Below, piece after piece: positions 1 to 11,807 of a DNA stretch of 64,000 nucleotides. Origin of the DNA: Trichobilharzia szidati (taxonomy: Eukaryota; Platyhelminthes; Trematoda; Strigeidida; Schistosomatidae); contig OX235279.1 of assembly GCA_944472155.2 (NCBI GenBank), forward strand, positions 155,580,199 to 155,644,198, read 5' to 3'. Every line of letters begins with the position of its first letter. Position 1 is the stretch's first letter. Position numbers and translations under genes: made by a program. A model generated the notes under the pieces. It was given only the letters and a program-made list of their open reading frames with translations. It ran no database searches and was not told the DNA's origin.

Positions 1-1570
1 AATAGGAGAATAAATAAAATTAAAAAAACAGAAGTTGAAAATTTGCCTAAAACTGAAGTTTAAATAACAAACTCCTCGAATGCAAGTACATGGTATGAGT
101 CCCCTACTTCAGAAGGACACCTAAATGTATACTTCAGAAAAACAGTAGTTATTATTAAGCCCTCACTTTTCTCCTACATAGCTCACGCACTTTGACTTTT
201 GTGTTTAACTCCTATTCAACCTATATAAGTAAGTAAAATTATCATCTTTTTTCACTTAAACTTTTTTTTCTTTTCGCAAGAAAGACTAGAATTCCATCAT
301 TAGAAAATCTCAGGGGGAAATAGTATTTTTCTAATGAAAAAAACAACAAAAAATGATGAACCCCATGTTTCTTATATATGTTTTGAATTATTAACACCTA
401 TTATATACTTCTGCACCTCTCTGGCGGTTTTCTTGTGTCTTCTTCTCTTTTCAAAGGTACTGTCTTAAACGAAGGCACTGAAACAGTGCCGCTATCCTCA
501 ACTAATTCGGAATATTGCTAGCCCACCTGGTGAATAACGGAACCACATCTATCATGAAATCTGCTGACAAGTTCAAAGTTGGTCTCATATACAACTGGAA
601 ATGTCACAATTATGGTTTACTTACCGGTGAATTTGAAGTTTTATGGACTTCCGAAAACTCTATGAATCATTTACTTACAATTACTGTTCATTCCGCATCC
701 CTTATATTTCACGTCAGCACCCGTACAAAAATGCTACCTACCTTCCAAAATTAACGTAATCGTTCATAATTCCCGCGTGAAACTGACATACCGTATTTTT
801 TTCAATTACAGTTTTGATTTGATGCTATATCTCATGAATTATTCAGTTGAAAGCATATCTCGAAAATTACCTATTGCCTTATTTGTACATTTCTTTTTAA
901 ATATTTCTCTCAAATTTATCAGTATTCAATCTATTTCTAGATTAACAGGGCACATATATTCTATAATTTCTAATTAGTGTACATATGTTCATGCCTGTAA
1001 ATTGGCTGGTTTCTGTTCCAGAAATAAAATATTATTATTATAAGAGGCTTAGAAAGAAAAACCACACAGGGATAGAACGAATTACAGGTGTGAACAAAAA
1101 GGAAATTAATTTGGAGCAAGGAGAAGGGCAGTCTCCCTCATTTGACCACTTCAATGTGCATACATCAGTTCAACTGCTCGTGTGGAGCTAGGTATAGGTG
1201 TTCATATGCGGGTCTTCTCAAAACGTGTTGGAGAACATCATCCAGAATGGCTGTAAAGAGGAGGCACTGGTTCAATCAGAAGTGCCATAAGTGAACACCT
1301 CGTCAATACCTGTCACAGAATCTCAACTGACTCATCATTCAGAGTCATTTTCAAAGTAAACAAAAATATACCAAAGGCTGTGTGTTTCCGACTACTTTGC
1401 ACTGCGGAAGCTCTCGCCATGTGCATCGTAGAGCCGGAGCTGTGTTCAAAAGAAACTAGTCCAGCCTTTATAACTACCGTGGACCTATTTCTGTATGTTC
1501 CCTTAGCCTTCAGTTTTTGTTTTGTTTTCTGTGTTTTTTTCTCTTTTTGTCTTCATTCAATTCATCCCAT
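1..1570. other. Unassigned AT-rich DNA
   Basis: No protein similarity is recognised in either strand; the open frames here are short, low-complexity and look fortuitous. A stretch near 1035-1100 is an inverted match to the tandem repeat units at 1675-2020 (shared words such as 'gggatagaacgaat' against 'attcgttctatccc'), so part of this region belongs to the same unnamed repeat family. Confidence 0.4.
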
Positions 1571-1609
1571 TTTTCAGTTATAAAATGAGTTATTTTAAGC
1601 TTATTTCCA

Positions 1610-2020
1610 TGCTCCTCCTGATTCCGCTTGTAATCCGTTTAGGAAAACTGTTTTACAGTTACATTCTTATCCTGTGTAATTTTTTGTTTCTGTGCCTCTT
1701 ATAATCTTTATTCGCACCTCCTAACCTACATATCAAGTTGAAAATTATTATTCCAACTAGTTTCCATGCTCATTTCGTTCACATCTGTTATTCGTTCTAT
1801 CCCTGTGTAATTTTTCTTTCTAAGCCTCTTGTGATTCATATCAAGTTAAAATAATTGTCACCTTTCATTCGCCTTTAAAATTATTTCTCAAGTTATTAAA
1901 TATTAATTGCGCATACGTTATAACTGTTTTCCAGTCCTATGTAATCTTGTCTCTAAGCCTTTTTTAATCTGTATTCGTACCTTCACATTTTCATATCAAG
2001 TTGAAAATTATTATCTCCTT
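1610..2020. repeat. Decayed tandem repeat, about 130-bp unit
   Basis: Three diverged units begin near 1675, 1806 and 1940. Each opens with a 'gtaat-tt-ttctaagcct' type segment and closes with 'catatcaagttgaaaatta' or a close variant. An inverted partial copy lies near 1035-1100. No coding potential is visible. The family is not recognised. Confidence 0.6.
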
Positions 2021-2327
2021 CGTTACAATGTAGAACTAAATAGATAATAATTGTATCCATGTAAACTAATGTACATAAATGCGATTGTACGGCTTTTGAG
2101 AATGAAATCATCGAAAAGGATATCTCTGCTGAACTCCTTGTTCTCCTCCCTCTAATATCCGGATTGTTATTTTTCTCAGTTTGAAAATGTGGTTGCAATA
2201 TCAATTGGATATGTATGTGAGACTTATTTTTGTTAAATTCTTTTTCATACCTTTTGAAATAAATCAGATAAATCGTAAGATGTTTGATCTCTAAGAAGTT
2301 TTCAAGCAACCGGCCGGATGGTTGGAA

Positions 2328-2642
2328 TTATACTGATAATTCTTTAGCTCTCGGTATATATTCTATCACCTGGTTCGTATTTTCAATTATAAACCTAGGT
2401 TTCGATTTATTTGTGTAGGTGGCATTGTACAGAGATATTAAGAAGGTTTTAAGAAGCAGGAAAAGAATATTACACTCACTGTCATTGAGAATTACTGAAG
2501 CCATCCGGTCCCATACTAGTAGATGGTCTGAGGCTTTCAACAGTTTTCCTGACTGGCCGATGGACACCATGGCCCTGAGATAGGATCTCGTGAAGGGTGC
2601 AGTTGCACTAGGAATGAGAGTTTCTAAGGTTCGAAAAAACAC
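2328..2642 (-). pseudogene. Decayed CR1-like RT fragment
   Basis: Translated on the - strand, this resembles the segment that precedes the first RT block in the better preserved copy at 3753-4166: SGPDG-type words have become 'LLVWDRMASVILNDSECN', followed by 'LLLKTFLISLYNATY'. It is a short, mutated piece of reverse transcriptase coding DNA with no flanking domains, so it cannot be active. Confidence 0.6.
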
Positions 2643-2679
2643 ATACTGGAAAGTCCTCGGATGGTAGCGCGCTTATTTT

Positions 2680-2800
2680 AGTCTATTATGATATGATTAC
2701 GAGCAATAAATTGTGCTCGAAACGTTATCAGAAAACATTACTGTATAACACTGTAAGACTTTATCAAAACGAAATTTACCCATAATGGAATTAAGTGTAA
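2680..2800. repeat. Single Penelope-type terminal arm
   Basis: This 120-bp segment matches the right inverted arm of the Penelope-like insertion at 60335-60428. Shared words include 'gagcaataaattgtgctcg', 'aacactgt-agactttatc' and 'tttacccataatgg'. The partner arm and the 3' extension are not recognisable, so it is a solo or truncated remnant. Confidence 0.6.
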
Positions 2801-3470
2801 ATTGTCGTTAAAAAAGTAGGGGATGTTGCTTGTCCGTTATAACGATTTTTTTAAGAAGCGTCGTGGGATAATAAGTCATGAGGACACTTGAGTTCACTGA
2901 ATTCTCTAAAATAAAAATGTATATTTTGACATAAACATAAATTTGCATGAAAATGCATGCCACTTTTATAGGCACGATCAAGTATGATACAATGTCAAAT
3001 AGTAGATAGTCTACAAGTTAGTAATGTTTGAACGGCTAAATATTTGATATGTGTATAAATACACTCATTGTCTGACCCATGTCGTGTCATTATTGAATTG
3101 TACAGTAGTCCTCCAGGTTGCACGGGAAAATCGACTTCGTTTCGTTCTCAACCCGTAGTTGTAAGCATACGATAACCAACCAATATTGAGGTAAGTACAA
3201 CGTTTACAAAGGATAGTAAGCTGTTTTAGAAAAGTAAAGGTGCTAAGGTGAATCATTAAAGTGCAATGAAATAGGTAAATGCAATGTATCATCGATAGAT
3301 GCACTCATAAAGGAAATACAATGGGAGACCATAATCCCTAGGCTGACAAAGTTCATTTGCAATGTATAATGCTGTCCATATAGGTCTTACATCATGAGTC
3401 CACTTTTGGTATTGATACAATTATCCACAAGCCGGTTGTTTTTATTACATACCTTTTTGTGTATTTGGTG
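2800..3470. other. Unassigned intergenic DNA
   Basis: No domain or repeat family is recognised here apart from AT-rich sequence. A 79-codon - strand open frame lacks any family similarity that I can see and is probably chance. Confidence 0.35.
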
Positions 3471-5240
3471 CACAACCGTAATGGATTGCTAATCCCACTT
3501 GAGTACAGCTTCTCAAAGAGAATACTGTTAGATACTATGTCAAATGCCCTAGATATATCGAAGTAGAGAACAACAACCAGCTTGCGTGCTTCGCGACTAC
3601 TACTGATGCAGTTGAAAAAGTCGAAGTGTCAAGCAACTCAAGAACTTTTTTGAGAAATCCGTGTTGAGAACTTGTAACAAGATCTTCGTTAAGTAGATAG
3701 TCTGACAACTGATCTTTGACAACCTTCTTCATGATTCGCGAGACAACTGGGGCTATATTTGTGGTCTGTAATTGCGGACGTTTGCCTTATCTCCAGATTT
3801 ATAGTGTGGAATTATGAAGCTAGTCTTCCACTCATTAGGGTAAGTGCCAGTGTCCACAGATATTGAGAAGAATTTAAGAAGTAGTAGGGGTATATCACAC
3901 CCACTGTTTTTGAAAATTATGGAAGCAAGGCCATCTGGTCCCGTGCTAGTGGATGGTTTCAGGCTTTTAACTGCTTGTTCTATTAATTGGTTGGCGAACA
4001 CTATGCTTCCGAGGAAAGAGCTAGTAAGGGGGCCGGTTTCACCAGGAATGCGCGTTTCTAAACTGAAGTCTGCAAACCACTCACTGAATATTTCACGGAT
4101 AGCGGCAGGCTCATTGTAGATAACTTTGTCGTGAAGTAAATAGGGGATGTCCCTCGTCGACTGCATTCGTTTTTTAATAAGTGTTGTTAAGTTATAAACT
4201 TTGGAGGTGCTTTCAAGTGCCCTTAATTCTTCGTCGAGGTCCTTTTGAGAGCGTTGGCGCTTGATAGATTCAAGAGACTCGTGGATTGAGTGCAGTAGTG
4301 ATATATCCTTAGTGGAATAGTACTCTCTTCAACTTCCTTAACTTATTGTGGCATGCCGTCGGAATGTATTCAGTTTGGTGTCTACTTAATCTCACTACCT
4401 TCTTAGGAGCAACAGTATCTAGACAAAGGATAACATTCCTGTAAAATAGGGACACTACAGCCTTCAGGGAGTCAGTGGTGAAATATTCATCCCAGTGACA
4501 GAGTCGAATGAGTTCTTGGACTAATCCCCAGTCTGTATGTTTGTAACTACGACAAATCAAGCTCCCTGGATCCTGTTTGTTTCCTGTATTTAGTGGTGAG
4601 AAAGGCAGAGAGGAGAGTACCATTCTATGGTCACTACTGGAAAATCTGTTACCAATATAGGTGGAGACTGGGATTGTGTCATGACAAAACACAAGGTCCA
4701 ACATGTCACCACGAGTAGGTGTCTGGACGTGTTGCTGCCATCTATAACAATCGATAGTGGCAAGCAATTCGTCGAAGCGTTGGGGGCCGGAACTACTTAA
4801 CCAATTGACTTCTGGAAGATTGAAGTCCCCTGCAATTATTTTGTAATTAGTACTAAATGATGAGGCGTGTGCGAATGATTTAGCTAATAACGCATCAGTT
4901 TCTTTGGTTGAGCTTGGTGCTCGATAAACACAGCCTATGAGAAGTTTGTACTTATCTCCTTGTAAGACGACCCAGAGTGAATCAGGTACCTCGCTCAGTA
5001 TTTCATCTTCCACCTTACTGACTACGAATGAGTTATGTATAAATATGAGACATCCTCCACCACGCTTGCAGTCTCTATTTGCACGGTATACAGTGTAATC
5101 ATTTATGCCTATATGCACATCAAGTACAGAGTATGAGGACCACGATTCAGTAATCACAGCTACAGTAGGCTTGGCGATAAATAACAGTGCCCTTAGTTCA
5201 GTTATCTTACTGATTAAGGGACGTGCATTAATTAGCAATA
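3470..5240 (-). mobile_element. CR1-like LINE copy: endonuclease and N-terminal RT, broken
   Basis: On the - strand the 309-codon block 4309-5238 is an apurinic/apyrimidinic-type endonuclease of a non-LTR retrotransposon, with 'ITESW', 'YRANRDCKRGGGCLIFI', 'AGDFNLPEVNWLSS' and the terminal 'SSDHRMV'. Downstream, 3753-4166 carries the pre-RT and first RT blocks ('STGPDGLASIIFKNSGCD', 'WKTSFIIPHYKSGD', 'NYRP'). Near 3480-3580 comes motif A in a shifted frame ('LYFDISRAFDIV'). The blocks lie in separate frames, with stops and a deletion around 3600-3740, and the catalytic YADD segment is missing, so the copy is dead. In an intact element this enzyme nicks the target and primes reverse transcription there. 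Its ORF1 lies further 5' at 6096-7345. Confidence 0.85.
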
Positions 5241-5259
5241 TCGTGAATAAGGTTTTTGT

Positions 5260-6105
5260 TTTTCGCCTATATTTATAATTCTAGATAAAACATTAACGGT
5301 TAAGATACGTGCCCTCAAACAGACAAGAAATTTCGTTTGTAAAACTTCTACTCAACACAATAAGTGAAATAAAATGGATACAAACCGACAACATGAAAAA
5401 GGTATAACTCACCACAACATCACATGGATAGATGTACGCTCGTTGGGCACCATATTTACCTCACCAACTACAATCCACCTTTCCTAAGATAACGTGATGA
5501 ACTTATATCCATAATATTGCTCAGCAGTTAATATTCTCAACTCCTGTCGGAACAGCTGAAATTCATAAACCTTCCTCACGCTAAGAAAATACCCACGAGC
5601 AGTAGAAATCCATTAATCAATGCGTCCAAAGCTTTTGTATATTTACTCCCAACAATGACATTGCAGATCACTGATTTCAAAATAACACACCAATGAACTA
5701 TAATTCAAGGATTCTGTACACAACAAAGTTATATATGAAAGTTGACTTCAAGCTTTATTTTTTTCCCAGGCACTTATAATCCATCCACCAAAGACCTGGT
5801 TTTTCTGTTAATGCGAAGACAATATTCCTGTATTTCCTGATGTGTTGCACTCACTGATAATCTAGCAAATTTTTCCAACTGTGCACAGAAATGATTGTAT
5901 ATAAGTGGAAAGGCTGTTTTATACTACTGGGAGTAACATTTATCAAGTGTATGTGTAATCTCCAGCGAACATGTAAAGCATATCTTGCTACCGCCTGTAA
6001 ATTGTGATTGAATTATATGGTTCTATTTCTGTAACAATTTGATGATGCCTGTAAACTTGCGTCCCTCAAGTACTGTACTATGAGAATAAATTTATTTATT
6101 TATTC
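5260..6105 (+). mobile_element. CR1-like 3' UTR inserted in opposite orientation
   Basis: From about 5720 this + strand stretch matches the 3' UTR after the CR1 ORF2 at 16845-16990 ('gacttcaagctttattttt' then 'gttaatgcgaagacaatatt'). It contains the conserved near-terminal block 'gatgatgcctgtaaact' at about 6040 and ends in AATAAATTTATTTATTTATT-like A/T repeats at about 6105. It separates the ORF2 part (before 5240) and the ORF1 part (after 6096) of the opposite-strand CR1 copy. I read this as a later insertion. The 5' half (5260-5700) is not assigned with confidence. Confidence 0.6.
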
Positions 6106-7345
6106 GTCATAGCGGTACACACTTTCGTGTTGGTTTTATAACCTAAAGGAAATTGAGATGAAAGGTGCTTTGGTTGCAAGACTTTCGAGGTTTTGCGGCC
6201 TGACTTTTTATTAGGTGGTGCATGCTGAAAACCTCCAGATATACTTGTGTTTCGGGAGGAACTTTTCGTAAGTGGTGAGGGTTTGTTGACACTCTTACTC
6301 TCAGCAAGCTTATTGAATACAAAGTATTCTTCCCCATCATTAGTCTCAACCCGGCAAAACTTGTTCATCGTGTTGAGGTCACGTTTGGGTAAGAATTTCT
6401 TAGAACAGCTTGCAGCAGTTCTACCTATTTTAACATCTTTCTGTGAGACGTTGTTTACGGAGGTACTGGTATCTGAATCAGTTCCTAGTTCCATTGTGTA
6501 GTTTGCTGAATGCTAATGTCAGCATTAGGTGACTGTTCCTGTGCACGATCCTTTTTTGGTAAATCTAAGCTAGAGGATGTGACCAGGTTATTACTACGCA
6601 TTATTCCGCGCTGACACGGTGTTTTATCCTGAGCTATGGTTATAGACTTATAACTGCTATTCAGTCTTAGGTGATCCTGACATTTAGTAAACATACTAGA
6701 ATCAAGGGAATTACTGAATTTAAAAATGATGGGACAATTAGTCCGGCTGGACTTTTTACGAAGTCTTTTGCATTCATATGGAACACTAGCCATTCCGCAA
6801 CAAAGCAGGATTTTGTGTTTTACAGTCTTCAGAAGAAGAGAATCTGGGACATTATGAACTGTAGCCTGGTGAGAAGAGGTTATACGCTTCATCACTTCCT
6901 CAGCCAAGCAGTCAATCAGATTTTCAGCCTTATTTAGGGTGTCTGGAGACATTTTAGGATGCTTTCTTAACAGACAGGCTATTGGGTCTAAATCCGAAAG
7001 CTTGTTTTGAGTTGCATCCAGTAAAGACTTAACCTGGGCAATATCAGAACTGCTCTCCGTGATATTTGAGAGTGGCAGTGACACTCTATCAAACTGACCT
7101 AATTTTTCCTGAAGTTCATTTACTTGCCTTTGGATATCTTTCACAAGGAGGTCTAATTTACAGATCTCAGAGCTCTCTACAGAACATCTTTCATCTGTAT
7201 CACAGGAATGAGAATTTCACTCAAGCCATTTTGTGAGCTAGTAGTTAATGCTGTATTACATGGTGGTAATGCAGTTATAACCGAGGTTGAGCCACTATCT
7301 TGAACAACTGTGTTACTACGAACACGTTTTTCAGAGATTTGGACC
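6096..7345 (-). pseudogene. CR1-like ORF1 (coiled coil plus nucleic-acid-binding region)
   Basis: Two adjoining - strand frames (6485-7144 and 6096-6494) read as a LINE ORF1 product. The N-terminal part has heptad-rich sequence ('IQRQVNELQEKLGQFD', 'LLDATQNKLSDLD'), which suggests a trimerising coiled coil. The middle resembles the RRM-like ORF1p core: 'VHNVPDS', then 'ECKRLRKKS', 'PIIFKF' and 'ITIAQDKTPCQR'. The C-terminal piece is Lys/Ser-rich and basic. The frame breaks between the two parts and the N-terminus up to about 7345 is shifted again. Known ORF1 proteins bind the element RNA; that role is inferred from position and layout only. Confidence 0.65.
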
Positions 7346-7854
7346 ATAATTTCAAGGATTATATGACTATAAGCAGTAAATGAATATCAGAGCAAATACG
7401 TGCAAAAATGTCACCAGTTTCGAACGTACCGCCAGTAATAGAATAAGTCGAATCAAATTCATTAAGAGCTATAAAATGTTAGGTTTAGTGGAATATAATG
7501 AGCAAGTGAAGACGTTATTAGAAAATGGATGGGATGAGACATTGTGAAGTGATATTCGAAGATTCGACAAAGGAAAGCATGTTAATTTATAAGATGCACC
7601 ATAAATTTGTGCAGAGCCCACGTGGTCGCATCTCAACAATAGTCTGAGCGAATGGTATATGTTTAAAGGTAGAAGCATGATCTGTCCAGGCGATCATTAT
7701 TATCTTTTTCAAGATAAAGATTCAAGCCCTCACAAAAATCTCGAGCCGTCAAATTGCATATTACTGTTCCTGCAGAATGGGGCGATTCACCTTAGAGACC
7801 ACCACCATATCTACTGATCAGCATGCGCCACCCTCCCTCCTGAGGGCATTTCGA

Positions 7855-8850
7855 TAGCGTAAGCGCCTAACAGATTCAAGCCACTCGTGGATTGAGTGAA
7901 GTAGTGGTATACCTTTGGTGGAGTGGCGCTGTTCCTAAAACTTCCTCAACTTATTGCGCCACGTCCTCGGAATGTTTTCAGCTTGATTTCGATCTGACAT
8001 TATTCTCTTCTCAGGAGCAACAGTTTCTGGGAGCAGGATGACTTTCAGACAAACGACGGATACTATAGCCTCCAGGTAGTTTATGGTAAAGCGGTTATCC
8101 CGTAGGCATTGTCGAATGAGTTCTTCGAATATTCCTCAGTCCTTATGCTCACAACTACGGCACACCACAGTCCATGAATCATATTTGTTTTCTGTATTTA
8201 GCGATGACATAAGCGGGGAGCAGTGTACCAATCTTTGGCCGCTAGTGAAAAATATGCTGTCGACATATATGGAAACAGAGATAATATCATCACAGAACAC
8301 AAGACTCGACGTTTTGTCACCATGTGTGAGTATTTGAACATGCTGTTTCCATCCACGGCAATCGACAACGGAAAGTAATTCGTCACAGCGCTTGGACCAT
8401 TTAAACAGTTGATGTCTGGAAGATTAAATTACCCTGCAGTTGTTTTGTAATTGGACTAAGCGAGGAGGCATGTGCAAGAAATTTATCTAATAATTCATCG
8501 TTTCACTGGTTGAGCATGGTTTTCGATCAACACATCCTATGGAAAGTTAGTATTTGCCTCCATGTAAGATGATGCAGAGTGAATTAGGTGCCACATTTAA
8601 TATTTCATCCTCCACCCCACTGACTACGAATGAGTTGTGTATATGTATTAGACATCCCTACCACGTTTGCAACCTCCACCTGCACGATGGAGAGTACATC
8701 AAGCATGGAGGATGACCATCAGGATTCAGTTATTGGTGCTGCACTAGTCCTGGCGAATAATACTAATGTTCTCATTTCAGATATCCTTTTAATTAGGGAA
8801 CGTGCATTCATTAACAATATCTTAAATGAGCCATGGCAAACCACAAACTG
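7855..8850 (-). pseudogene. Second, older CR1-like endonuclease copy
   Basis: Base by base this stretch follows 4265-5235 with many substitutions and small indels. For example 'actcgtggattgagtg' appears in both, and 'cacaactacggcacacca' parallels 'gtaactacgacaaatcaa'. All frames are interrupted. It lies in the same orientation as the 3470-5240 copy and upstream of it on the - strand. Confidence 0.75.
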
Positions 8851-9239
8851 ACTTCAATTATCATCATAACCTATTTTTATTTGCGCACTAGCGCCAGTGA
8901 AGTTCATGGGTGAAAAGGGGATCGGATTGGGTGTCTATACATCTGGGTTGCAGCGCTCCAAGAGAGTCCTAGGTGCCATGGATCGTACCATTGACGTGAG
9001 GCTCCTAAAAATATACTGTGTTCCTAGATATACTGTGAGTGAGTGTTGGGGCTTGGTTGTAGATTATAAGGCACGGCACTGTAAGACCCACAGATTAACC
9101 TGTTATTCGACATACCACTAGGTGTCTCATTGTCGTTTCTGCAGTCAGGGAAATATTGTGAGGGAAGTTGCTTCAGTTGCAGGACTCACAGCTGTTTGAA
9201 GCTTAAGTACCAAGAAGGTGGAGTTTACTGAAAAGCAGC

Positions 9240-9500
9240 CAAAAAATTCATTTAACCTGAAGTTCATTTATTTGCCTTTGGATATAATTCACAAGTCAAG
9301 CAGTTAACAGAACTCAGAGTTCTCCAATAGAACATCTTTCACTTGTATTACAGGAGTGAGCACTGCATTCGAGTCATTTGATGAGGTAGTTGTTACTTTA
9401 TTGTAGGGAGGTAATGTAGTATCAACCGGTCCCGAGCTGCTATCTGAATCAGCTGCATTTCTAATCCCAATGAGCCACTCGATGGTAATACTCTGCTCCT
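9240..9500 (-). pseudogene. Second CR1-like ORF1 remnant
   Basis: This matches the 5' part of the ORF1 region at 7115-7345 ('tttgcctttggatat', then 'cagagttctc' and 'agaacatctttcac'). The - strand frame 9304-9504 is only 66 codons. Together with 7855-8850 it forms a second copy, with most of ORF1 deleted. Confidence 0.6.
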
Positions 9501-9699
9501 GCATGCTTCCTTCATTATTTTGTAAGGATCATTTCCTAGTCATTCTTGTTCCTGACCGAAAGGAATTAAAAATTCCACCGGTTACTGATTATGGTGATTC
9601 GCTATTACTTCTTTACACGTTTAACTGGAAACTAACTACTGTGGTGAGCCTCTTGCTGGTGATATTGCTGAGAACATTATTGTCGCTAAACTAGCTAAT

Positions 9700-10200
9700 T
9701 TTTACAAGCCATTTTTATACTTTTATGAGTAGCCTACCATACGAAAATCGATATAGGCAAATTTTGATTGCCTAGTTGGCTTCCTATTGGTCTAAAATAT
9801 AAGTCAAAGCGGTTATTTTTAATTTTCCCACAGAAAGTTACTGGCAGTAGAATTAAAGACTTAAAATATAATAATAGCGTGTTAATTATTTTGGTATGAG
9901 TGTAGTGTGATGAGTCACATGCTATTTGGATGCATTAGTGGTTCTTAAAGTACATTAAGATGTATAGGAATTTCAACTAGGTGAATATAATTCAACTACA
10001 AATTCTTAACACTGAAATAAAAAAATATTCATTTAGTTTTAAATCATTGTGTTATGTTCGTTAATCACTGTTAAAACCGTTACATGATGTTATAAAATAC
10101 TCCGACTGCCTCTACTTCACGAAATGTGTAATTTATATTGTCTGATGCAACGGCTATATTCCAAAGAATAATGCTTCGTTGTACTTTATATGTGGGTGCA
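9700..10200. other. Unassigned intergenic DNA
   Basis: AT-rich sequence without a recognisable open frame or repeat family. Confidence 0.3.
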
Positions 10201-10309
10201 ATTGAAGCAAGTTTTTGACACATTTATGAAGGTAATAACTAAAGCGTCAATTATTTCTCTGAAAGGAATCCACCACATCCCACCGGGTTGCTTCAGGTAG
10301 AAACAAAAC

Positions 10310-11500
10310 CATCCGGCCCTTTGGAATATGAATTTGTGAGGTGTGAATGCACTTTTGTAGGTAAACGTGCTACCAGAGGCGCTGGCTTTAGGAACAACCG
10401 TGTACTGAAAGGACATTAGGTTCATGAAATCATGGATTTAGCGCATGAGAGATTCGACAGAGTTATCCCATATGATGATATTAAAAATATGCGGGCCAGG
10501 ATAAATAAGCGTAAGCCGTACCAAAATAAATGTGGCAGTAGAATAGAAATCGGTAGTTTACAAGACGTCCTTCCTCGAGTGAGGCAGAGAGGTCCAATAA
10601 GTATTCAGCACGACAACATAGGTTTCGTTTTGAAAATCATTTTCGCTCGTAATGATATGATAGACCTCTATCATAAGTCTCCAGAAGTCGTTGGAATTGA
10701 TTGTGCTTATAAAACGAATAAGATGGGGGTAAGTTGCAGTACAAGAAGGTTTAATTTATCACAGATGGCCATTATATCAATTTGTTGTGACTGATGGATT
10801 TGGAGGAGGAAGGACTGTTTTGTTTGCTTATACTAGGGGGGAAAGGTTTGCAGATATCAAGGAGATATTGCAGACGTTTAAGGGATTTATGAGTGATACG
10901 TCGAAACTGGTAACATTCACTGCCAACTGTGCAACTGCGCAGACGAACGCTCTAAAGGAAGAATTCCCCAGATACGGCATTTTTATGTCTTTTCCATGTA
11001 TGCAAGGAGTTCAGAAGAAAGGTAAGTTTCATTCTCATTAAGTAGCTTGACGAAAACTTTTCCCAAACCAACGTGGTTGCGTTGAATGGCGCACACGCGT
11101 AGTTGTTAGTTTAACAATTCAGAATATATTGCCAAAGGATTTGGAGCTGCCTAAACCTCACAGGTATGATAGATGCTGAGGCTGGTGCCTACATCGGAAG
11201 GTAGTGGCTGAGAACATGGAAATATTGGGTTGCACCACGCAACCAGTTCACCATTAGCATGGGGACCAATACTAACAACAGTGTGGAGAATGCTTTTAGG
11301 CAGCTGAAAAGGTATTTAACCAAAAGCGATCCGCTGGAACTGATGCTATAGAAAATGCTTATGGGCGATTAAGATGTCGTCTCGTCAGCTTGAACCAACG
11401 CAATCCCGATGCTGCACTGCGGAAAATAACACAGTTCACCAGAAGGTTGGGGAGTTTGCAAATAACTTTACGATTGCGACGTGCCCCTGTTAATTTCTTT
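10310..11500 (+). pseudogene. MULE/ZSWIM-like transposase pseudogene
   Basis: Several + strand frames read in order as a Mutator-like (FAR1/ZSWIM-related) transposase. First comes a Cys-rich N-terminal piece ('EYEFVRCECTFVGKR', about 10336). Next is a linker ending in the first DDE block, 'PEVVGIDCAYKTNKMG' (about 10680-10725). After a frame change comes 'VTDGFGGGRTVLFAYTRGE' (about 10785-10845), then the second DDE block. In relatives an Asp opens a 'TDKD..E..A' type block; here it reads 'FTANCATAQTNALKEEFP', so the acidic residue is lost. The following 'CMQGVQKK' stands where a C-x2-H-type helix is usual. A C-terminal part ('TNTNNSVENAFRQLKRY', about 11260-11310) survives in another frame. 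Stops and shifts show it is inactive. Whether it came from a transposon or a domesticated ZSWIM gene is unresolved. Confidence 0.6.
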
Positions 11501-11807
11501 TTTGTTAAAATGTTTGTACTATCTTGTTGTTTTCGCTTGTATTCGTAATATTAACATGTATGTTTAAACCACTGTTACACTTCCTGTACCCTTGAATGCC
11601 TAAGAATGGCAGTCTAAAGCATACTTTGATTGACTGTTTTGTGATGAGAGCACTCTGGAAGTCAGTTAGAAATTACACCGATCTGTGCCTTATTTAGTAC
11701 GTTTTATCAGCCGAAGATTGCTGGTTCATAGCATATCCTGAGAAACGGTGACTAATACGATCCATCACTTGTACCGTAGCAACGCTCAAAAGACATATCT
11801 TACGATA

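Noticed and set aside
515..2309. Several 60-108-codon open frames on both strands
   Set aside because: Low-complexity, Phe/Leu/Ser-rich or repeat-derived translations with no splice signals in register and no similarity I can recognise.
100..3400. Smalpha-type hammerhead SINE (searched for ctgatgagtccc and ggacgaaa words)
   Set aside because: Only partial 'tgagtcc' words occur (near 97 and 3395), and no complete core was seen anywhere in the window.
3844..4119. 91-codon + strand frame
   Set aside because: It is the antisense of the CR1 reverse transcriptase segment, whose - strand reading carries clear RT motifs.
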